Below, one piece after another: positions 56,901-64,000 of a stretch of DNA of 64,000 bases. The stretch is from Apus apus (taxonomy: Eukaryota > Chordata > Aves > Apodiformes > Apodidae), in NCBI RefSeq assembly GCF_020740795.1, contig NC_067286.1, forward strand, positions 2,909,990 through 2,973,989, in the 5' to 3' direction. The first letter of the stretch is position 1. Every line of letters begins with the position of its first letter. The notes below the pieces were generated by a model. The model searched no databases. It saw only the letters and a program-made list of their open reading frames with translations, and was not told where the DNA came from. Position numbers and translations under genes: made by a program.

Positions 56901-59286
56901 GTGGAGAGCCCGGCTCTCCCCCAGACTTGAGAAGCATCTGCTGGGGATTTAACCCCCCCGTGGCCCCGTGACTCTGATATCCAACTGAAACAATAAGGTC
57001 CTGGAAGGGGGGATATAAGCTGCATGATGACAAATGTTTCATTCGCCTGGAGCACACTCTGGCTTATTTTAACCTTGTCTACACAGGAGGATGCCTGGGG
57101 GCAAAGTAAAAATAGATACTTAGCTAAAAGAGGAGAAGTCCCACAGTGGGGCGTGGGGCAGCACGTGGAGCGTGAGGCTGGGGTTCTGTGTCCACCCACA
57201 GCAGTGCTGGGGCATGGGGACCTGCACCACACTGGGGATGGGAGCCTTTGGGTGGCTCTGACACCAGCACTGACACCACACAGTCGTTTCAGGGTGCAGC
57301 CCTTTGTCCCCCTGATTCCTGTGTCTCCTCTGTAGGTCTGCTGGAAATCTCCCCCGTGGAAAGAGGAGTGGTGAGCATATTTGGTGTGAGAAGTGGACTC
57401 TTCGTGGCCATGAATAGCAAAGGCAAACTCTATGGATCTGTAAGTAGCCCCCGAGTGCGTGCCTGGGGAAGGGACATTGTCAGCTGGGGTTAAAGATGTG
57501 CATGGTGCTAGAAGATGCCCAAGCCCCGTCCTTAGCCCTCCTAAGTCAGGCAGCACAGAGCAGCCCTTGCCACTTTGCCAACTGAAGGTGTGCTTCCCAT
57601 GGATAGTGCTTACTGAGATTTTGAAGTGAAATCCACTCCTTTGCATTACACTTTCTTGGTTCCCCCATAAAAACTATGGTCACCCAACCATGGTTACCCA
57701 TCTTGCCCACCATGGAGACCAACAAGACCTCAAGCTTGTCTCAGTCCATATCTTTCCTGTACCTAAGTACAAGCAGCCTTAAGCAGATGTGGCAATTTCC
57801 CAATCAGAGGGCACTTGAACTTGTGATCAGCCAGGTCCCCACAAATAACCCTTTATGATGTGCTGAATCAGTGCCTGTCACATACCTATTGATCACTCCT
57901 TGTTAATGCTCTTGATTGGAGAGTCTGTTCCTGTGACAGGTCAGCATCCTCAGGGGTTGGACTTCTATTTGTGAGAAGGCAGATCTATTAGGAGACAATA
58001 CATTTTTTGATGTTGAATCTTTGGAAAAGATAGAGGCATTGTATAAAACAGACTTTGGGTGGACAATAACAGTGCATGTCTTTGCCCATGTTGAGGTGTC
58101 CTCTTGCTTTTGAATTCACCTCTGTGTAAGGTCCTGTGATCAGCAGAACATCAAACCCATTCCTGAGCCTCCTTCCTTGGAGGAACCCTTGGCTTTTCTG
58201 TTCCATGTTTCTCAAGTATGCTTTGCAGAAACTTGGGCTGAGGAAGAGCCAAACTATGTCAAAGTTAACTTGGGCATTTTCACAGGAAGACATGAAGCAT
58301 CCAGCATTGTTTTCTGGAGCATCACTCCTGTTACAGAGGATTTTGACTTCTATAAAAGCCAGGCAGAATCAGTCACCAAATTGCACCACTTCTTAGGCAG
58401 ACTGCTGCTCTGGTGTCCTGGATAAAGGAATTCCCAGTGTTCAGCTTGGCAGGCTGAGACCTCTCTTGCAAAACCCTAGGCTTTATCCCAATAATAAGCA
58501 ATGAGTTCATTTGTTACTCTCTAGATAATACACCAGTAACACCTGCTCCTCTTTGTACTTCTGTGCCAATGAAACCCTTTCACTGGGAGGGTGTCTTTGG
58601 TCAGCTCTGTTTTCCTGATCCGTTAACAGAAGTAATCCAAACCCTTCCTTTGATTTTAAAACTAAAGAAGGAGAAAATACCATCCAGAGTGTCTTTAAAA
58701 TGCCTCTTTCTCCTCAAGTGACATGAGAAAGTGCCAGCATTCGGATCCTCCTGAGGCTCCTCAGGCAATTGATGGGTGGTAGAACAACCACTGAGCAAGC
58801 AGGGGAGCATGGCAGCAGAACTGGGCTTGGGTCTTAACCCACTGCAGCTCTGTTAAAACATGCCCCTCTCCCTCAGGAGTGCCAAGAGTGTCCATCCCAC
58901 CTCTAGGTGTTCATGCCTGGCCTGGACACTGCATCCTTAATGATCCTCTGTCTCATAAGTCCTGTTTGAAGCTCTGTTTGGGTGACCACTTCAAAAGATT
59001 ATTAAAGGGGGGGTGTCAGCTGCACACACCTTCTACACCTGGTAGCAAGAATATTTCCGCACCTGATGTTTAAAATTCCTTCCCTCTCATTCTTCCCTTT
59101 TCATTTCAGACCCATTTCAATGATGAGTGCAAATTCAAAGAGATTCTCCTGCCAAACAACTACAATGCTTACGAATCCAGGATTTACCCCGGGATGTACA
59201 TAGCCCTGAGCAAAAATGGAAGAACAAAGAAAGGCAATAAAGTGTCTCCTACAATGACAGTGACACATTTTCTTCCTAGAATCTGA
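56261..59286 (+). CDS. FGF4: FGF4 (fibroblast growth factor 4), 3 coding exons, 194 aa
   Basis: FGF4 is a secreted FGFR ligand (mainly IIIc isoforms) of the apical ectodermal ridge, early embryo and presomitic mesoderm. Coding exons are 56261-56564, 57336-57439 and 59110-59286, giving 194 codons plus TGA. Visible: a signal peptide (about 1-23, leucine-rich core), an arginine-rich variable N-terminus (24-62), and then the core from [20 protein letters not shown]. The family signature runs Gly131 to Tyr154 with Cys143, the basic receptor/heparin-binding block is NGRTKKGNK (172-180), and the conserved end is [13 protein letters not shown]. All introns are GT-AG with FGF-standard phases. It is a little shorter than human FGF4 (206 aa, recalled) because of the N-terminal region. 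No N-x-S/T sequon is present. It is downstream of and parallel to FGF3, as in other vertebrates. Confidence 0.97.
56565..57335 (+). other. FGF4: FGF4 intron 1
   Basis: A GT-AG intron of 771 bp. The first 380 bp continue the CpG-rich island; the rest is of ordinary composition. Long open frames on both strands are composition effects. Confidence 0.9.
57336..57439 (+). CDS. FGF4: FGF4 coding exon 2 (104 nt)
   Basis: Residues 102-136: [20 protein letters not shown] then [15 protein letters not shown]. The acceptor is TCTCCTCTGTAG at 57335 and the donor GTAAGT at 57440. Length and phases are identical to the FGF3 middle exon, reflecting the common family ancestor. Confidence 0.96.
57440..59109 (+). 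other. FGF4: FGF4 intron 2
   Basis: A GT-AG intron of 1670 bp of unique sequence. I recognised no repeats or extra exons. Confidence 0.9.
59110..59286 (+). CDS. FGF4: FGF4 coding exon 3 and stop
   Basis: Residues 137-194 and TGA at 59284-59286. The acceptor is CTTTTCATTTCAG ending at 59109. It opens with [20 protein letters not shown], which carries the second half of the family signature, and ends at the conserved HFLPRI. An AATAAA inside this exon (in ...GGCAATAAAGTG...) is coding and not a poly(A) signal. Confidence 0.96.
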   Translation, partial: THFNDECKFKEILLPNNYNAYESRIYPGMYIALSKNGRTKKGNKVSPTMTVTHFLPRI

Positions 59287-59698
59287 GACATCTCCCTTCA
59301 GACCTACCTCAGCACAGGGGAAGACGCAGAACATGTTTGGGGAAAAAGAAACATGGTGCACTTTTACTGGAGAGTTTTATGCAAGAGTGGGTGTAAGATA
59401 TTTAAGTTAATTATTTAAGTCTGTATATATTGCTGCAAAATTTATTTATAGTTCCGATTTTCTTTTTTTTCTTTTTTTTTTTTTTTTAAATATCTGAAAA
59501 CGAAACAAACCTCCAACCCAAGGTATTTCATTTTGTGGTGCAACAGTAGAAGACTTCTGCTTTGTGGTTTATTTAATTCATTTCTAAGTGATCACAGGTG
59601 TGCTGCTACTCCGTGCCCTAAACCAGGTGGAATGCAATTCCTGTACTACAATGTTTTGCACTGTCTGTGTGTTGTACGATGCCTGTTTCTCTACATGT

Positions 59699-59717
59699 GT
59701 TTGTTTGTTTGTTTGTT
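59699..59717 (+). repeat. (GTTT)n run in FGF4 3' UTR
   Basis: GTGTTTGTTTGTTTGTTTGT; a short tetranucleotide microsatellite in the trailer. Confidence 0.85.
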
Positions 59718-61225
59718 ATGGTGGCTTTGTTGTCCTCTGTGTGTTTTCCAACACCCCCCCCCCCCCACCCCATGACTCCCAAAGAACTGTTGGCCTGGGG
59801 TGTTGGAGGTGCCTGGGTGGGATGCCAGCAGGGAGCCACACACAATGCCTGACCTCCTTTGCTGTTTAATTGGGATGGGATCAGTTTACCTCGGTGCAGA
59901 GAGTGCAGCCCTGAAGAGCTACCCCACAAATCTGTTTTTAGATCTGCCAGGGCTGAACTTTGAACTTTCCTGCAGTCAGTCTTCTTAGAGCTGCCAGGCG
60001 GCAGAGAGGCTTGAACACCTACATAAACTCAGCGGGGTTGGGTTGGTTGTTTTTTTTTTCCCCCCTATTTAGGCAAACAGGAGCATGCCCATCTTCTGTG
60101 GCCCTTAATGGAAGCTTAGAGTTGATACAATTGTTTGGCATTGGGCTGAAAATTAAAACTGTGTCTGTCCCTCCCTCACTGAGCACACTGTGAACCACGC
60201 TCACTGCCGTGAACCAGTTCTACTTAACTCAAATCAAATTCCCTTTCACGTTTGGAGACTACATTCATTTTTCAAAGTTTGTGGAACTCTAGAATACTCC
60301 TAAGGTTTTAGAAGGCAAAAGCATTTGCTGATTCATAGACAACACAAGCTCCACAGAGAGAATTTAGATAGATGGCGAAGAACTGAGGTTGTTTTGTACT
60401 ATTTATTATTTTTGGTGCAGTGTTTGGAAGGAGAAATATGCTGCTTTTTTCTGTCTCATTCCCTGACAAAATTGATTAATTTCTACCTCACTAACCCTCG
60501 AAGCCAGTCTCCTAACAAAGTCTGCATGGAAGGAAGGTACAATCTTTTCTGCTTGGTCTTAACAGTTCTGGAGGAGGGCCTGGGGGAACAATCGTAATCC
60601 CAAAACTCTCTTTTTTTCCATATGTAGCCAAAAGTATTCAGGATAGAGCTGGTTGCATCCTATTTGAGCCTTGTCACGTTTGAGCTATCTTTACCCAGTG
60701 GTTTACTTTTAGTAAGGGTAATCATGGTGAAAATATTTGCAGACAGCTGTCAGGCTGCAGTACTATATCGTCATCAAGTAACCCTATATTTTACCTTATA
60801 TATTTTGCCAGTGTAACTCATGTCTCTAACGTGATGAAGGAAAAGGCAGCTTTGATTATGGAGGAATCACTAAAAGGATCCATTTGTCTTGTTTCTTTCT
60901 TTCCTTTCTTTAAGACGTACATCATCTTTGGGGCATCAGTGTGTCGAGAACCAGGACTAACCACAATGTTTTATGACTTTAGAGGATGTTTACAGATTCT
61001 TTTCCAAACTAAACTAGTTATATCTGACTACCTGCAAATCTGCTTTCAGCTTCTTCTTCTTTTTTTTTTTTCCTCTCTTTACATTCCTATACAAAATCAT
61101 TTGTTTCTTGCCTTTATCCTTCACCTACACATGACCTTAAAGACAAAATCTAAGTTCAGTAAGACCAGAGCAGACCAGGACCAGATTTTAAGCCAGCTGC
61201 TGCCAAAGCAAAGAAACCAATTAGG

Positions 61226-61231
61226 AATAAA
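61226..61231 (+). terminator. FGF4: Candidate proximal FGF4 polyadenylation signal AATAAA
   Basis: AATAAA in TTAGGAATAAAGGGAGCC, about 430 nt before the distal signal. The downstream sequence is purine-rich rather than GT-rich, so it is the weaker candidate. Confidence 0.35.
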
Positions 61232-61657
61232 GGGAGCCAAATCAAGAAAGGACACCTAGGAAATGCCATGCCTAAGGATTTTTTATTTTCTTCCTGTAAT
61301 TTGTGGGATTTCTGTACTTTCTGTGTTTTCCATATGTGAGTAATCGTTGTGTTATTATCACCACTACCTCTGTCGACCGATGATTTTGCTCCAGATTTCA
61401 GAGGGCAAAATCAGATCACAAAGATTTTTCTCTGGAAATGGTTCTTCTTTCTCACTTTCCACTCCGTTCAACCCACAACCAACGGCTTCAGGCGAGAGAA
61501 GTTCAAAGGTAGTTGTTGTAACTTGGAAATATTGTGATAAAACCTTGATGACAACGTTACATGGTTTGAGCTTTCACCATTTACCAGAATCTGTCTGTAG
61601 TTTTATACAGGTGCTGTTCAAGACTGTGGTGTATGTGCTGTGCACATTTAAATGCAT

Positions 61658-61663
61658 AATAAA
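61658..61663 (+). terminator. FGF4: Candidate distal FGF4 polyadenylation signal AATAAA
   Basis: AATAAA in CATAATAAATGATAAACG, followed within 40 nt by GT-rich sequence (CCCTGGTGTTGATTTT). It would give a 3' UTR of about 2.4 kb. Confidence 0.55.
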
Positions 61664-61690
61664 TGATAAACGTTTACAATGTAGAGCACC

Positions 61691-64000
61691 CTGGTGTTGA
61701 TTTTAACTCTTGAGGAGGGAATGCAGCTTGCAGCGAAAGCTTAAAAAAAAAATGCTATTTCACTTTCCCAAAGACCGGGGAATCTTGGCACCTCTGCCAG
61801 CTACTTCCCGAGTGACAGCCTGGATTTCTTACTCAGCTAAAGTTCCCCCTGCCAAAGTTGGAAATTGTCCAGCAGAGCCCAGCTTCACGAGCTTGGTAAC
61901 TGATCCACATGCTTGCATCTGCCACACGCCAGGATTCCTGCTCGTGGTATGTGTGTGGTTATTAACGACGGCAGCTTTTTGTGCAGCATCTAGTGGGAGT
62001 GACCAGAGACACAAAGCAGCTTCAGGGATGATGTTGCTGGGTGTTGGTGTCACAAATGCAACCTGGTTGCCTTTTTCTTGGCTTTAGGGAGGGCTGCTCA
62101 CCCCTCCCTCTGTGGAGTGGGACCGGATCGATGCAGGAGATTGCAGGACAACTTGTTTGATTTGAGATCCTGCCTCAATGATTGTACTCATGGAACCATA
62201 CAAAAATCTGAAGTACTTCATAACACACCTTTTCTTTACAAATACTCACCCATATGCACTTCAAAACACACCCCCATGCTATGTCAAATCTATGTACTTT
62301 CAGTTTTCCTCCCTCCCAAGGATTAAAGAAGGATATGCAACAGGAATGACAATATTGAGGTTTGATCTTACACACCCTGATGGCAAAAGGAGTCAGTCCG
62401 ACTAAGGGCCACACAAAACAGAAAGCCAGACCCCAAGATACAGACTTCTTCCCTTAATTTTCCACTGAGTGATGCTCTTTTTTCTGTTCCTAGAAAGGGG
62501 AAGGCAATAGATGAGCTGGGAATGTCCAGGGCCCTCACTCTGGGCAAGAGCAATTTCTCTCTGGAGTTGTACAGGCTCTATAAATACATAGCACAGGTGG
62601 GGGGGCTTTAACTGGACAAGTATAGCTGCAGCTATACATGTTTAATGCTCCTATGAATAGGGCCAGAATAAATAGGCAAGCAGACATATGTAATATTTTT
62701 TCATAATTAACTTTTTTGTTGACAATGCCTGTAAACCAAGAACAAACATAAATTTATCACTGCTAGGTCTTCCAGAATTATAACGAAAAATTATGGCCAG
62801 GGGCAAAGAATTGTTTCAGTGTTGGGAAGAGATCCCATTGTCATTTTAATATTGGAGGTAATTCCTAAGACTTGGCTCTCAGGAAGGTGAGATTTCAGGA
62901 TAGTATCTTTGCAGGCTCATAACACCCAGAGCAGTGGCCCTGCACATGGGGTCCAACCTACAGAAACACGCAGGCCTGTTGCCACCACAGAGACAGCAGC
63001 TTGAGCTGTCACAGAGAACTCCAGGGAAATGCTGTTCCTCTCAGGCATCACCCATTTTTGCTTCATTGCCAAGTCATCTATCCTCACATTGCCTTTGGAG
63101 GTAGTAAAAGAAATGCATTAAAGGTGAAAAAATTTTACACACCCCCTCTTCCCCAGAAAGCCCTGATATATTGTGTATTGCATCATTTCTGAGATCACTG
63201 AGAGCATCATCATGCCTCAGGCATGCCCAGGGCTCCTGACATCTACTACCAAACATTTCTCTGCACCAAAACCTTTCCTGAAGCTGAATTAACCCATCCC
63301 TAACTCAGGCACATGTTCCCCCATCCAGTGATGGTCCAGCTTGCCCTGAGGTTGAAGAGAAGTGGAGCAGGGCCAGCCTGACCCCATGCTGCCCCTGCTT
63401 GCCTGGGGAAGGGCAGAGATGAGGCTCCAAGCCCCATCTCTCCTTCTCAGACTTGCATGTTCTAAAAGGTCCCTGCTTAACATTTTCTGACTCATCTGTG
63501 ACATCTACCAAGTTGTCTGTATCTAATCTGTGCTAATAAAAATCAGCATGACAAAACACTGCCTGGTGTATAAATAGCCCCAGCTTTCAAGGCAGCCACT
63601 GGGTTTATAGGGCCAGATTTGGCTGTTCACACTTTACCACTTGGCTTCTACCACAGCCTATTAACTGACCATGCAAGTGGCCAATTAAAGAGAGTCTGTT
63701 AAGGGGTGAGGAGGCTTTTGATAAGGGCTAGTGAGCAAATCAGCAAGGAAGTTGAAAGGAATTCCCCGAAACACTGCAGCTCCCTTTATATGACCCAAAG
63801 TATTGGTGCTTGCCAAGCACAGAGGAGAACAGATTGTTAATGCCCAGAACCCAGTGTGAGGCTAAAATAGAATTTTGAAACACACAAACAAAACAAAACA
63901 ACCACAAAAAGCAAGGAAAAAAAATCCCACTCCAGTTCTTCTTCTACCAAATAATCCAAACACAGATGAGATAGTGCAAAATTGTAATACCTACCTGGAT
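61691..64000. other. Sequence downstream of FGF4
   Basis: Unique sequence after the distal FGF4 poly(A) signal. No exon of FGF19 or another gene was recognised, and no repeat beyond short A-rich runs near 63.88 kb. FGF19 would be expected further right. Confidence 0.6.

Larger units (their letters stand above)
59287..61690 (+). other. FGF4: FGF4 3' UTR (candidate, about 1.9-2.4 kb)
   Basis: A long AT-rich trailer. It has an AU-rich nonamer TTATTTATA at 59442-59450 with other ATTTA motifs around 59400-59450, a T-rich run (59461-59487), a (GTTT)n run (about 59699-59717) and a C run near 59754-59766. Mammalian FGF4 carries its SOX2/OCT4 enhancer in the 3' UTR; I found no canonical CTTTGTT-N3-ATGCTAAT element here. 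The UTR end is inferred from poly(A) signals. Confidence 0.55.

Noticed and set aside
56177-57646. Long - strand frames (198 and 283 codons) opposite FGF4 exons 1-2
   Set aside because: Antisense shadows of the CpG island and coding exons.
59233-59240. AATAAA inside FGF4 exon 3
   Set aside because: It is part of the coding sequence (GGC AAT AAA) well before the stop codon.
61691-64000. Search for FGF19 or its exon 1 at the right edge
   Set aside because: No FGF-like frame or signature was found; the gene is expected outside the window.
1-64000. CRISPR arrays, bacterial operons, integrated retroviral gag/pol/env
   Set aside because: Repeats present are microsatellites, minisatellites and CR1 pieces; no spaced direct repeats or viral frames were recognised.

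Overview
This is vertebrate nuclear DNA, almost certainly from a bird. Two intron-containing genes are recognisable. FGF3 (int-2 family, coding exons between 23414 and 29780) and FGF4 (coding exons between 56261 and 59286) lie head-to-tail on the + strand, about 26.5 kb apart. Each has the three-exon layout of a secreted fibroblast growth factor: a 104-nt middle exon, the same intron phases, and the family signature spanning the exon 2/3 junction. The bird assignment rests on several CR1 LINE tails ending in ATTCTRTG-type 3' ends and on avian-like FGF3 and FGF4 proteins (231 and 194 aa). The order FGF3 then FGF4 matches the conserved vertebrate ANO1-FGF3-FGF4-FGF19-CCND1 neighbourhood, so FGF19 is expected beyond the right edge and ANO1 beyond the left; neither is seen here.

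Layout. 1-18.7 kb: gene-free sequence with a compound TTTTC/CCTTT pentanucleotide array (about 856-1125) and degraded CR1 pieces. 18.7-23.4 kb: 5' flank of FGF3, holding two long trinucleotide arrays in opposite orientation, a 25-base C run, a GC-rich patch near 19.85 kb, POU/homeodomain- and TCF-like sites, and a CpG-rich promoter. 23.4-30.5 kb: FGF3, with a CR1 copy in intron 2. 30.5-55.2 kb: FGF3-FGF4 intergenic region with CR1 copies, minisatellites, a 59-bp exact tandem duplication and one exon-like pair on the - strand near 50-50.9 kb. 55.2-55.63 kb: a second compound purine pentanucleotide array, about 0.6 kb upstream of FGF4. 55.7-56.95 kb: FGF4 promoter and CpG-rich exon 1. 56.3-61.7 kb: FGF4 and its long 3' UTR. 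61.7-64 kb: gene-free.

Biology. FGF3 and FGF4 are heparan-sulfate-binding paracrine ligands of FGF receptors. FGF3 acts in inner ear, hindbrain, tail bud and pharyngeal development. FGF4 acts in the limb apical ridge, early embryo and somite/tail bud. The tandem pair probably shares regulatory DNA across the intergenic region. No operon, CRISPR array, integrated virus or new enzymatic system is visible. The less ordinary signals are small upstream reading frames at both FGF genes, an unexplained - strand exon-like pair between them, and an unusual load of structure-prone simple repeats beside both promoters. All positions were read by eye, without database searches.
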